The notes beneath the pieces were generated by a model. That model did no database searches, was not told the DNA's origin, and was given only the letters and a program-made list of their open reading frames with translations. Shown here one piece after another: positions 1-11,873 of a stretch of 64,000 nucleotides of DNA (position 1 is the stretch's first letter; each line of letters starts with the position of its first letter). Position numbers and translations under genes: made by a program. The stretch is from Volvox africanus (lineage: Eukaryota > Chlorophyta > Chlorophyceae > Chlamydomonadales > Volvocaceae): positions 1-64,000 of the forward strand of contig BSDZ01000126.1 of NCBI GenBank assembly GCA_030268105.1, in the 5' to 3' direction.

Positions 1-282
1 TTCTCAGGGGAGGCGAATGGGGAACATGGTTTCCGAGGGGAGGGGAGACGGACGGAGGGAGTTGCCCGAGGGTGGGTGGGCTCATCATACATGTCGTTAT
101 TTTGTCGTCGTTCAGATGTCGCCGAAACTAATTTGTGTACATGCGCTTGTGTTTGGACGTCCAATACCCCCTCGGAAACACATCAAGATGCTTTCCGTGA
201 TGCAGATGTTCCATGTCTACGCACGTAAACGGTGCACTAACTGATGAAAAGCTTTTTTGTGTGTCTCGTTCTCTGCCAGCAG

Positions 283-1668
283 GAGCCGCAGCTGGAGAGT
301 GAGGAGAACAACGTGCAGCAATGCGCGGGTGGCGTGATGGCCCCGTCGGGTTGGCGGGAGCAGCGGCGGCCATTGAGCTAGCATATCAGCGGTAGGTGCA
401 GTGTATAACTAGGTGTACGGCGAGTGACGTGGTAGTGCGTGGCGGTCTGAGTACGTGGCGGCAAATGCATGAAGGCGTACGTGTTTCGGATGTGCGACTT
501 CCTGTTTACCCGAACCCCACAATGCTGGGATCTCTTGCTTACACCTGCAACCCCACCCATGCCTTTTCCATACAGGTTGGACGAGACCACCGAAGCTGAG
601 GGCTTCGAGGGCTTCCAAGTCCAGGCGTGGGCAAGAAGTCATCGAAGCAACATAGTCTTATGTATACAAAACCCGACAACTGCTGGATGTTCGCTCTTTT
701 ATCTGCAGTGTCAGATTTGATTTCGCAAACTCGAGAAGCTGAGGTCGGGGGCCGCCATGATGGAGGCCAGGAAGGGGGGCCTTTCCGGGGCCTCTACAGA
801 CCTGCAGGGCAGCAGCATCACTGCCAATTTGCCATCATCCCTGCCGCCAGCTGTCCTGCTATGGGCGCCACGAGTCCGCCTTCTGCAGTCGAAGTCGCAG
901 ATGCTGGTGCCGCTTCCATTTTCATCAACAAGGCTGCGCAGCAACCCCAGGAGTTGTACCAACCCCTGGAGCTCACGCAGCCACCAAAACGCACCCGAAA
1001 CCCCAGAGCGGCGTCTGCCCCCTGAGGCACGGAACTGGGGTCTGCAGGACTGCCGGTCCTGGCGGGGGAGCAGCATTGGTCGTCCTGGGCGGAGGTTCAG
1101 GCGTTTACCAAGACGCTTGAGCCGACCCTAGCAGAGCCATTCGTGAAGCAAGTAAGTCTGGTGGTGTGCACGTCGCGCTCCATCTCATGCTAGCTAGGTG
1201 CATGGTTGTCATTGAGGGGTTGTCATTTTGTGAGGGGTTGTGAAAAGACACCCCTGAGTCTAGTCTGCTGACTGGTTTGGCTCCCAAGTATCCTGTTCTA
1301 TCTGCTGACTCAGCAGGCAGTGGGCCTTGCCACCTGCTGTCTGCCTGCACATCTAAGCGCAGCCCACCTTACATTAATTGATTTCTGGCACAGAGACGTT
1401 CGCTCTCCCCCACACACTTTGCGCCTCTTTAGGCCTCGAGCACAATCCACTTGTTGCCTTCGGGAAGGAGCAGGCGGCAGCTCCAGCAATTTCCTATGTG
1501 CAGCTCAAGCTGATGGAGCTTTGTGGCTCCAATCGTTGGGGGACGGCGTCCATCAAGGCCGCCTCGCTTGAGGGGCCCCGCAAGAGGCGCCCTTTCTTGG
1601 CGGCCTTCCTAAGGGCTGCCAAGGGAATCACAGAGCCGTGTGTTCAGCGTGGGGGCATTCGGCTCTGA
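283..1668 (+). pseudogene. Partial array-gene copy, exons 4-7, with frame-breaking indels
   Basis: The window begins inside intron 3, so only exons 4 to 7 are present: 283-391, 576-624, 709-1151 and 1433-1668. Relative to the intact copies, exon 4 lacks one G in the run near 349. Two bases are missing at the intron-5 donor, so CCAG is followed by GCGTGG instead of GTGCGT. The intron-5 acceptor is followed by TGTCAG instead of GTGTCAG. Exon 6 is 443 nt instead of 448. Exon 7 is complete with the same TGA. As written this copy cannot encode the family protein. The changes are all one- or two-base indels, mostly at homopolymers, so sequencing error is as likely as real decay. Confidence 0.7.
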
Positions 1669-4322
1669 TCGAGCTGGGGCGGTTTTGCAGGAAGTGCACG
1701 CACTGATATGTACCTACTACCCTCCTTGCTAGCTAGCCGGATTGCTAGATGGTCATCTCGAGCCATCGATTTTGTTTGCCAAGTCGTGATGCTTAGCGTT
1801 GTTAAACACTGCACCCTTAATCGACGGTGACGTGGTTATTAAGAAAAGAGGGACTCAAGACACCTAGAGCGGAACTAAAGGCTCTGAGGCCTGATGGTGA
1901 CCGTGACCATGGCCGTAGTAGCCCAGGGGCGTGACTGGCTGAATAGCGCGGCACTTTACATTACGAATGTTAGGGCTCTCGTGAGAGATGTCCGGTGTGG
2001 TGGCTTGCAGGTGGCTGCTGCGGCTTAGGCGTGATGTTAGGCTGGGGTTTGCAGGTTTGGTTAGCTTTCTCATGTACATGTTTGTTTTCGGGCACCCCCG
2101 TTTTGTATGTGGTATTCTGTGTTCTTTTTATCGTACCTAAGGCTTCATGCAGTGGAGGGGGAGGGGCTGTGGAGGTTTAAACAGCTGGTGGGCAGTCGGA
2201 CTTCATCAAGTGGTATTCATAGTCAGTGAGACTCCCAACTGCACACATGGTATTTGTGCCTAGCATTTAGTCACTTAGCTATGTGATATTCTGTGTTCTT
2301 TTTATCGTACCTAAGGCTTCATGCAGTGGAGGGGGAGGGGCTGTGGAGGTTTAAACAGCTGGTGGGCAGTCGGACTTCATCAAGTGGTATTCATAGTCAG
2401 TGAGACTCCCAACTGCACACATGGTATTTGTGCCTAGCATTTAGTCACTTAGCTATGTGATATTCTGTGTTCTTTTTATCGTACCTAAGGCTTCATGCAG
2501 TGGAGGGGGAGGGGCTGTGGAGGTTTAAACAGCTGGTGGGCAGTCGGACTTCATCAAGTGGTATTCATAGTCAGTGAGACTCCCAACTGCACACATGGTA
2601 TTTGTGCCTAGCATTTAGTCACTTAGCTATGTGATATTCTGTGTTCTTTTTATCGTACCTAAGGCTTCATGCAGTGGAGGGGGAGGGGCTGTGGAGGTTT
2701 AAACAGCTGGTGGGCAGTCGGACTTCATCAAGTGGTATTCATAGTCAGTGAGACTCCCAACTGCACACATGGTATTTGTGCCTAGCATTTAGTCACTTAG
2801 TAGCTGTCATAGACCTGATATAGTTTTAGTTGCATAGTTTCTTATCTGCCATTCATTAGTGGACCCTAACCAATAGGAGCGTGTCAAACGTGTTTTGTTA
2901 GTGGATCTGAACCCTAGATGGTTGTCAACTGTTCATCATTGGATTCTATCCGATAGGAGCTTGTGAACCGTGTTTGTTAATGGATCTGATTAATGAGCTA
3001 TTTAACATCCTTCTCAAGTGATTAGGCTGGTGTCATAATCTGCCATGACGACATGGCATGTGACCAGTTTATTTACAGGGGACTCTCAACTAGACATGCC
3101 TGGGACAGCACAAGGGGGAGGGCATGCGTGCCTCTGTGGGCGTGTGTGTGCATATGCGTGTGTGCGCATGCATTGCTGCAGGCATGTGCAATACCATGGT
3201 GTTCGAGCCTCGCAGTTGCTCACGAGGTGGACGAGCAAGCAGCAGGCCTCTCCGTGACACCACATGTAAATCGTGCGATGCCTGGATGACCCTTTTTGAG
3301 TGTCTCAGTCTCCCCCTGAAGCAGAACAGAGGGGTGCTTTTTAGGTGTTACACTGTGGGCGACTTGTTCTGAAAACTTGGGAAGAACTGTTTGGATTTTA
3401 CTCCGCATGGAGAGCTGTATCTCCATGCAGCGCTGCACAGCCAAATTGCATTTTACTGCAGCAGGCTCTCACTAAGGTGTATGTATGTTCATACAAGGGT
3501 TCAACAATCGTTGGCATTATGACATTATGGTGCCCCAACTTGGGCGTCCATGCCCATCATGGAGATGGCACCGGAAGGCCTTCGGCGTGCTCCATCTTTA
3601 TTAATTTCAGGACACGTGATAGTGTACGGCAAGCTACCGTGGGCCACAGTCCAGTGGTCGCATTATGTAAGGAATTTCAGGACTTTAGATTCCCTACTAT
3701 GGGGAAGACCAGTACTATACAAGGTGATAACCTTGCGCTCTTGGGCCTCCGAACCGGTATTGGTGAAACACACACTTGTGCGGTGTTGATGTCTTTGAGC
3801 TTACGCGAGCTCAATTGTACCATTGAAATTACAGTTCAATAGGAGCTCAAGAAATCCTTTGCGATGAACCTACGTAATCTGTTGTTCCAATGTACGGCCC
3901 GAAGCCACGAACAGCGGACCGATTATGGTAATACGGGGTTCTTATCGCCACACGGAAGCGCCCCTACATTGCCATTCAAATTACTTGCTTCAGTGTTACA
4001 ACCGGATAAAGGAAAGCTGTGAAACCTTCGCCTTTAGACCTGATTATGCTCCGTCGCTCTCTACATAACCATAGCCCACCCTGTGTGACCCATTAACATC
4101 CTAACTAGTTATTTTAAAACCATTTTCCATAATTGCTTTCGAATTCCTTAGAGAGACTCCAAGAACAGGCTTTGGCCTGTCAACACAACCGTTTGCCTCT
4201 AGACAAAACCTTAGTGTCGTTTATTGAGTAATACATCTCAACGATTTGCTTAGCGATAGTGCTTCATTGGACGCTTCGATTACCGGCTCCTTGACCACGA
4301 CCCGGCTGTCCAGGCGTCAGCC
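1669..4322 (+). other. Intergenic spacer, unit 1
   Basis: This spacer has the same layout as the reference spacer at 37536-40191, with four 174-bp subrepeats (2113-2803). Private one-base changes include GTAGCCCAGGGGCGTGAC near 1918, CGTGTTTTGTTAG near 2890 and a shortened alternating purine-pyrimidine tract near 3140. CAATTGTACCATTG near 3813 has lost one A from the paired CAATTG motif. No supported gene is seen. Confidence 0.7.
2113..2803 (+). repeat. 174-bp subrepeats, four copies (unit 1)
   Basis: Copies begin with TATTCTGTGTTC at 2113, 2287, 2461 and 2635, an exact 174-bp period. Each copy contains a G-rich core (GTGGAGGGGGAGGGGCTGTG), a PmeI-like GTTTAAAC and a TTAGTCACTTAGCT end. The last copy has three extra bases, CACTTAGTAGCTG. 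Confidence 0.95.
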
Positions 4323-6856
4323 ATGATCTCGCTGTTGGTGAAACTGGGCTTCAAGCCTAAGGATCGTGCTTATGAGAGGATCGACACAATCTCGGACACC
4401 AACAGCACCGCTAACGATAATGACAGCGTTATGAGCAACAGCAGCTGCCTAAATGGCAAAGCTGTAGAGCAGCCTGCAGGTGGAGTGGTCGTCACTCCTT
4501 TGCGTGAACTAATGAAGAAGTTTAGCCGCAAGTGGATTCCGACAGAAAAGGTGAATTCGTGTTGCTGTCTTTCCTGATGTTCAGTTCTAAGTAAGGCCAA
4601 CTCCCATCAAGCCTGCCTTTCGTCGTCGTTTATGTTTTCTTCGATTCCGTCTTTTTTCGGTCATTCCGTGACATCCCATCCCTTCCACCTTTTCTGTCGC
4701 AGCCTCTTCAGCGGTTCGGGAAGCTCGAGGGCGAAGAATCCTTGACGTTGCAGGAGCGGTTGTCCGCGCGGCGCCTGCAAATAGCTGAGAAGGGGACTCT
4801 GCTTAAGGTCCTGCTATCCTGGGTGAGTTTGAGCTGATCAGGAGTTTGCTCCAGCAGTGGTGATGGGTGTTGAGATGCCTTGGGGGTCGCTTGTCTGACA
4901 GTCGCTCGATGTGATTGGGCCATGCGCCGACCCGCACCGCTTGCTGACTATCGACCAACGTGTCGACCCCCCGTCTTTTGCGTGCGCACAACAGAAGGGC
5001 GCGCCCGAGAATCTTCACCAGGCCGGAGCCCAACTGGAAGCCCAGCCAGTTCCAGCAGCGCAGCAGGTGGTGGGTCAGACCTGACGCCTGAGGGGTTCCG
5101 GGGAGGAGGTCGCCTTTCTCATACCAGTGCGCGGCTTGTGCTGCACTGTGTTGGTTGCAAAGTGCCTGCAGGAAAGCGCTTCTCAGGGGAGGCGAATGGG
5201 GAACATGGTTTCCGAGGGGAGGGGAGACGGACGGAGGGAGTTGCCCGAGGGTGGGGGTGGGCTCATCATACATGTCGTTATTTTGTCGTCGTTCAGATGT
5301 CGCCGAAACTAATTTGTGTACATGCGCTTGTGTTTGGACGTCCAATACCCCCTCGGAAACACATCAAGATGCTTTCCGTGATGCAGATGTTCCATGTCTA
5401 CGCACGTAAACGGTGCACTAACTGATGAAAAGCTTTTTTGTGTGTCTCGTTCTCTGCCAGCAGGAGCCGCAGCTGGAGAGTGAGGAGAACAACGTGCAGC
5501 AATGCGCGGGTGGCGTGATGGCCCCGTCGGGGTTGGCGGGAGCAGCGGCGGCCATTGAGCTAGCATATCAGCGGTAGGTGCAGTGTATAACTAGGTGTAC
5601 GGCGGAGTGACGTGGTAGTGCGTGGCGGTCTGAGTACGTGGCGGCAAATGCATGAAGGCGTACGTGTTTCGGATGTGCGACTTCCTGTTTACCCGAAACC
5701 CACAATGCTGGGATCTCTTGCTTACACCTGCAACCCCACCCATGCCTTTTCCATACAGGTTGGACGAGACCACCGAAGCTGAGGGCTTCGAGGGCTTCCA
5801 AGTCCAGGTGCGTGGGCAAGAAGTCATCGAAGCAACATAGTCTTATGTATACAAAACCCGACAACTGCTGGATGTTCGCTCTTTTATCTGCAGGTGTCAG
5901 ATTTGATTTCGCAACTCGAGAAGCTGAGGTCGGGGGCCGCCATGATGGAGGCCAGGAAGGGGGCCTTTCCGGGGCCTCTACAGACCTGCAGGGCAGCAGC
6001 ATCACTGCCAATTTGCCATCATCCCTGCCGCCAGCTGTCCTGCTATGGGCGCCACGAGTCCGCCTTCTGCAGTCGAAGTCGCAGATGCTGGTGCCGCTTC
6101 CATTTTCATCAACAAGGCTGCGCAGCAACCCCAGGATTTGTACCAACCCCTGGAGCTCACGCAGCCACCAAAACCGCACCCGAAAACCCCAGAGCGGCGT
6201 CTGCCCCCTGAGGCACGGAACTGGGGTCTGCAGGACTGCCGGTCCTGGGCGGGGGAGCAGCATTGGTCGTCCTGGGCGGAGGTTCAGGCGTTTACCAAGA
6301 CGCTTGAGCCGACCCTAGCAGAAGCCATTCGTGAAGCAAGTAAGTCTGGTGGTGTGCACGTCGCGCTCCATCTCATGCTAGCTAGGTGCATGGTTGTCAT
6401 TGAGGGGTTGTCATTGTGTGAGGGGTTGTGAAAAGACACCCCTGAGTCTAGGTCTGCTGACTGGTTTGGCTCCCAAGTATCCTGTTCTATCTGCTGACTC
6501 AGCAGGCAGTGGGCCTTGCCACCTGCTGTCTGCCTGCACATCTAAGCGCAGCCCACCTTACATTAATTGATTTCTGGCACAGAGACGTTCGCTCTCCCCC
6601 ACACACTTTGCCCTCTTTAGGCCTCGAGCACAATCCACTTGTTGCCTTCGGGAAGGAGCAGGCGGCAGCTCCAGCAATTTCCTATGTGCAGCTCAAGCTG
6701 ATGGAGCTTTGTGGCTCCAATCGTTGGGGGACGGCGTCCATCAAGGCCGCCTCGCTTGAGGGGCCCCGCAAGAGGCGCCCTTTCTTGGCGGCCTTCCTAA
6801 GGGCTGCCAAGGGAATCACAGAGCCGTGTGTTCAGCGTGGGGGCATTCGGCTCTGA
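4323..6856 (+). pseudogene. Array-gene copy with two one-base deletions in exon 6
   Basis: Exons are 4323-4550, 4703-4822, 4995-5066, 5464-5573, 5759-5807, 5894-6339 and 6621-6856. Exons 1 to 5 and 7 match the intact copies. Exon 6 is 446 nt instead of 448. One G is missing from the run near 5960 (AAGGGGGCC against AAGGGGGGCC) and one A near 6010 (CCAATTTG against CCAAATTTG), leaving the frame two bases short for the rest of the exon. A private substitution near 6136 changes GAG to GAT (Glu to Asp). Both deletions are in homopolymers, so an intact gene with consensus errors is possible. Confidence 0.7.
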
Positions 6857-9337
6857 TCGAGCTGGGGCGGTTTTGCAGGAAGTGCACGCACTGATATGTA
6901 CCTACTACCCTCCTTGCTAGCTAGCCGGATTGCTAGATGGTCATCTCGAGCCATCGATTTTGTTTGCCAAGTCGTGATGCTTAGCGTTGTTAAACACTGC
7001 ACCCTTAATCGACGGTGACGTGGTTATTAAGAAAGAGGGACTCAAGACACCTAGAGCGGAACTAAAGGCTCTGAGGCCTGATGGTGACCGTGACCATGGC
7101 CGTAGTAGCACCAAGGGGCGGTGACTGGCTGAATAGCGCGGCACTTTACATTACGAATGTTAGGGCTCTCGTGAGAGATGTCCGGTGTGGTGGCTTGCAG
7201 GTGGCTGCTGCGGCTTAGGCGTGATGTTAGGCTGGGGTTTGCAGGTTTGGTTAGCTTTCTCATGTACATGTTTGTTTTCGGGCACCCCCAGTTTTGTATG
7301 TGGTATTCTGTGTTCTTTTTATCGTACCTAAGGCTTCATGCAGTGGAGGGGGAGGGGCTGTGGAGGTTTAAACAGCTGGTGGGCAGTCGGACTTCATCAG
7401 TGGTATTCATAGTCAGTGAGACTCCCAACTGCACACATGGTATTTGTGCCTAGCATTTAGTCACTTAGCTATGTGATATTCTGTGTTCTTTTTATCGTAC
7501 CTAAGGCTTCATGCAGTGGAGGGGGAGGGGCTGTGGAGGTTTAAACAGCTGGTGGGCAGTCGGACTTCATCAAGTGGTATTCATAGTCAGTGAGACTCCC
7601 AACTGCACACATGGTATTTGTGCCTAGCATTTAGTCACTTAGCTATGTGATATTCTGTGTTCTTTTTATCGTACCTAAGGCTTCATGCAGTGGAGGGGGA
7701 GGGGCTGTGGAGGTTTAAACAGCTGGTGGGCAGTCGGACTTCATCAAGTGGTATTCATAGTCAGTGAGACTCCCAACTGCACACATGGTATTTGTGCCTA
7801 GCATTTAGTCACTTAGCTGTCATAGACCTGATATAGTTTTAGTTGCATAGTTTCTTATCTGCCATTCATTAGTGGACCCTAACCAATAGGAGCGTGTCAA
7901 ACGTGTTTGTTAGTGGATCTGAACCCTAGATGGTTGTCAACTGTTCATCATTGGATTCTATCCGATAGGAGCTTGTGAACCGTGTTTGTTAATGGATCTG
8001 ATTAATGAGCTATTTAACATCCTTCTCAAGTGATTAGGCTGGTGTCATAATCTGCCATGACGACATGGCATGTGACCAGTTTATTTACAGGGGACTCTCA
8101 ACTAGACATGCCTGGGACAGCACAAAGGGGGAGGGCATGCGTGCCTCTGTGGGCGTGTGTGTGCATATGCGTGTGTGCGCATGCATGTGCTGCAGGCATG
8201 TGCAATACCATGGTGTTCGAGCCTCGCAGTTGCTCACGAGTGGACGAGCAAGCAGCAGGCCTCTCCGTGACACCACATGTAAATCGTGCGATGCCTGGAT
8301 GACCCTTTTTGAGTGTCTCAGTCTCCCCCTGAAGCAGAACAGAGGGGTGCTTTTTAGGTGTTACACTGTGGGCGACTTGTTCTGAAAACTTGGGAAGAAC
8401 TGTTTGGATTTTACTCCGCATGGAGAGCTGTATCTCCATGCAGCGCTGCACAGCCAAATTGCATTTTACTGCAGCAGGCTCTCACTAAGGTGTATGTATG
8501 TTCATACAAGGGTTCAACAATCGTTGGCATTATGACATTATGGTGCCCCAACTTGGGCGTCCATGCCCATCATGGAGATGGCACCGGAAGGCCTTCGGCG
8601 TGCTCCATCTTTATTAATTTCAGGACACGTGATAGTGTACGGCAAGCTACCGTGGGCCACAGTCCAGTGGTCGCATTATGTAAGGAATTTCAGGACTTTA
8701 GATTCCCTACTATGGGGAAGACCAGTACTATACAAGGTGATAACCTTGCGCTCTTGGGGCCTCCGAACCGGTATTGGTGAAACACACACTTGTGCGGTGT
8801 TGATGTCTTTGAGCTTACGCGAGCTCAATTGTACCAATTGAAATTACAGTTCAATAGGAGCTCAAGAAATCCTTTGCGATGAACCTACGTAATCTGTTGT
8901 TCCAATGTACGGCCCGAAGCCACGAACAGCGGACCGATTATGGTAATACGGGGTTCTTATCGCCACACGGAAGCGCCCCTACATTGCCATTCAAATTACT
9001 TTGCTTCAGTGTTACAACCGGATAAAGGAAAGCTGTGAAACCTTCGCCTTTAGACCTGATTATGCTCCGTCGCTCTACATAACCATAGCCCACCCTGTGT
9101 GACCCATTAACATCCTAACTAGTTATTTTAAAACCATTTTCCATAATTGCTTTCGAATTCCTTAGAGAGACTCCAAAGAACAGGCTTTGGCCTGTCAACA
9201 CAACCGTTTGCCTCTAGACAAAACCTTAGTGTCGTTTATTGAGTAATACATCTCAACGATTTGCTTAGCGATAGTGCTTCATTGGACGCTTCGATTACCG
9301 GCTCCTTGACCACGACCCGGCTGTCCAGGCGTCAGCC
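6857..9337 (+). other. Intergenic spacer, unit 2
   Basis: This is the short spacer class, with three 174-bp subrepeats (7304-7818). The alternating purine-pyrimidine tract is at 8153-8190. It has GCATAGTTTC, CAAACGTG and TCTATCCG. It contains the same unsupported open frames as all spacers and no recognisable gene or RNA. Confidence 0.7.
7304..7818 (+). repeat. 174-bp subrepeats, three copies (unit 2)
   Basis: Copies begin at 7304, 7477 and 7651. The first is 173 bp because one A is missing (CATCAGTGG). Confidence 0.95.
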
Positions 9338-11873
9338 ATGATCTCGCTGTTGGTGAAACTGGGCTTCAAGCCTAAGGATCGTGCTTATGAGAGGATCGAC
9401 ACAATCTCGGACACCAACAGCACCGCTAACGATAATGACAGCGTTATGAGCAACAGCAGCTGCCTAAATGGCAAAGCTGTAGAGCAGCCTGCAGGTGGAG
9501 TGGTCGTCACTCCTTTGCGTGAACTAATGAAGAAGTTTAGCCGCAAGTGGATTCCGACAGAAAAGGTGAATTCGTGTTGCTGTCTTTCCTGATGTTCAGT
9601 TCTAAGTAAGGCCAACTCCCATCAAGCCTGCCTTTCGTCGTCGTTTATGTTTTCTTCGATTCCGTCTTTTTTCGGTCATTCCGTGACATCCCATCCCTTC
9701 CACCTTTTCTGTCGCAGCCTCTTCAGCGGTTCGGGAAGCTCGAGGGCGAAGAATCCTTGACGTTGCAGGAGCGGTTGTCCGCGCGGCGCCTGCAAATAGC
9801 TGAGAAGGGGACTCTGCTTAAGGTCCTGCTATCCTGGGTGAGTTTGAGCTGATCAGGAGTTTGCTCCAGCAGTGGTGATGGGTGTTGAGATGCCTTGGGG
9901 GTCGCTTGTCTGACAGTCGCTCGATGTGATTGGGCCATGCGCCGACCCGCACCGCTTGCTGACTATCGACCAACGTGTCGACCCCCCGTCTTTTGCGTGC
10001 GCACAACAGAAGGGCGCGCCCGAGAATCTTCACCAGGCCGGAGCCCAACTGGAAGCCCAGCCAGTTCCAGCAGCGCAGCAGGTGGTGGGTCAGACCTGAC
10101 GCCTGAGGGGGTTCCGGGGAGGAGGTCGCCTTTCTCATACCAGTGCGCGGCTTGTGCTGCACTGTGTTGGTTGCAAAGTGCCTGCAGGAAAGCGCTTCTC
10201 AGGGGAGGCGAATGGGGAACATGGTTTCCGAGGGGAGGGGAGACGGACGGAGGGAGTTGCCCGAGGGTGGGGTGGGCTCATCATACATGTCGTTATTTTG
10301 TCGTCGTTCAGATGTCGCCGAAACTAATTTGTGTACATGCGCTTGTGTTTGGACGTCCAATACCCCCTCGGAAACACATCAAGATGCTTTCCGTGATGCA
10401 GATGTTCCATGTCTACGCACGTAAACGGTGCACTAACTGATGAAAAGCTTTTTTGTGTGTCTCGTTCTCTGCCAGCAGGAGCCGCAGCTGGAGAGTGAGG
10501 AGAACAACGTGCAGCAATGCGCGGGTGGCGTGATGGCCCCGTCGGGGTTGGCGGGAGCAGCGGCGGCCATTGAGCTAGCATATCAGCGGTAGGTGCAGTG
10601 TATAACTAGGTGTACGGCGGAGTGACGTGGTAGTGCGTGGCGGTCTGAGTACGTGGCGGCAAATGCATGAAGGCGTACGTGTTTCGGATGTGCGACTTCC
10701 TGTTTACCCGAAACCCACAATGCTGGGATCTCTTGCTTACACCTGCAACCCCACCCATGCCTTTTCCATACAGGTTGGACGAGACCACCGAAGCTGAGGG
10801 CTTCGAGGGCTTCCAAGTCCAGGTGCGTGGGCAAGAAGTCATCGAAGCAACATAGTCTTATGTATACAAAACCCGACAACTGCTGGATGTTCGCTCTTTT
10901 ATCTGCAGGTGTCAGATTTGATTTCGCAACTCGAGAAGCTGAGGTCGGGGGCCGCCATGATGGAGGCCAGGAAGGGGGGCCTTTCCGGGGCCTCTACAGA
11001 CCTGCAGGGCAGCAGCATCACTGCCAAATTTGCCATCATCCCTGCCGCCAGCTGTCCTGCTATGGGCGCCACGAGTCCGCCTTCTGCAGTCGAAGTCGCA
11101 GATGCTGGTGCCGCTTCCATTTTCATCAACAAGGCTGCGCAGCAACCCCAGGAGTTGTACCAACCCCTGGAGCTCACGCAGCCACCAAAACCGCACCCGA
11201 AAACCCCAGAGCGGCGTCTGCCCCCTGAGGCACGGAACTGGGGTCTGCAGGACTGCCGGTCCTGGGCGGGGGAGCAGCATTGGTCGTCCTGGGCGGAGGT
11301 TCAGGCGTTTACCAAGACGCTTGAGCCGACCCTAGCAGAAGCCATTCGTGAAGCAAGTAAGTCTGGTGGTGTGCACGTCGCGCTCCATCTCATGCTAGCT
11401 AGGTGCATGGTTGTCATTGAGGGGTTGTCATTGTGTGAGGGGTTGTGAAAAGACACCCCTGAGTCTAGGTCTGCTGACTGGTTTGGCTCCCAAGTATCCT
11501 GTTCTATCTGCTGACTCAGCAGGCAGTGGGCCTTGCCACCTGCTGTCTGCCTGCACATCTAAGCGCAGCCCACCTTACATTAATTGATTTCTGGCACAGA
11601 GACGTTCGCTCTCCCCCACACACTTTGCCCTCTTTAGGCCTCGAGCACAATCCACTTGTTGCCTTCGGGAAGGAGCAGGCGGCAGCTCCAGCAATTTCCT
11701 ATGTGCAGCTCAAGCTGATGGAGCTTTGTGGCTCCAATCGTTGGGGGACGGCGTCCATCAAGGCCGCCTCGCTTGAGGGGCCCCGCAAGAGGCGCCCTTT
11801 CTTGGCGGCCTTCCTAAGGGCTGCCAAGGGAATCACAGAGCCGTGTGTTCAGCGTGGGGGCATTCGGCTCTGA
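9338..11873 (+). CDS. Spliced 420-residue protein of unknown family, intact array copy (reference annotation)
   Basis: I do not recognise this protein. Exons are 9338-9565, 9718-9837, 10010-10081, 10479-10588, 10774-10822, 10909-11356 and 11638-11873. Introns of 152, 172, 397, 185, 86 and 281 bp are all GT-AG, with phases 0, 0, 0, 2, 0, 1. The exons total 1263 nt and read without interruption from ATG to TGA. The start is the first ATG after an in-frame TAG about 60 bases upstream. Visible features are a short N-terminal helix, a Ser/Asn/Asp-rich stretch (about residues 24-44), a basic patch around 67-71 and a charged, probably helical segment at 77-116 (exon 2). An Ala-rich run follows near 160-172, then a Pro-rich linker near 272-301 and four tryptophans at 304, 312, 318 and 321. 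A basic cluster PRKRRP at 391-396 could be a nuclear localisation signal. No signal peptide or membrane segment is evident. The function is unknown. It could be a nuclear or DNA-associated protein, but that is inference only. Confidence 0.75.

Larger units (their letters stand above)
1..5179 (+). repeat. Array unit 1
   Basis: This unit has four 174-bp subrepeats. It carries the short allele of the intron-3 G-rich slippage site, GAAGGCGTAC in intron 4, GCATAGTTTC, CAAACGTG and TCTATCCG in the spacer, and TACGAATG after the gene. One-base differences from other units are scattered throughout and are densest in the first 1.4 kb. Examples are GCATTGCTGC in place of GCATGTGCTGC near 3168 and CACTTAGTAGCTG at the end of the subrepeats. 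Confidence 0.95.
5180..10195 (+). repeat. Array unit 2
   Basis: This unit has three 174-bp subrepeats and is 5016 bp long. It shares the left-half markers: the short intron-3 allele, GAAGGCGTAC, GCATAGTTTC, CAAACGTG, TCTATCCG and TACGAATG. Two one-base deletions fall in gene exon 6, near 5960 and 6010. Confidence 0.95.
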
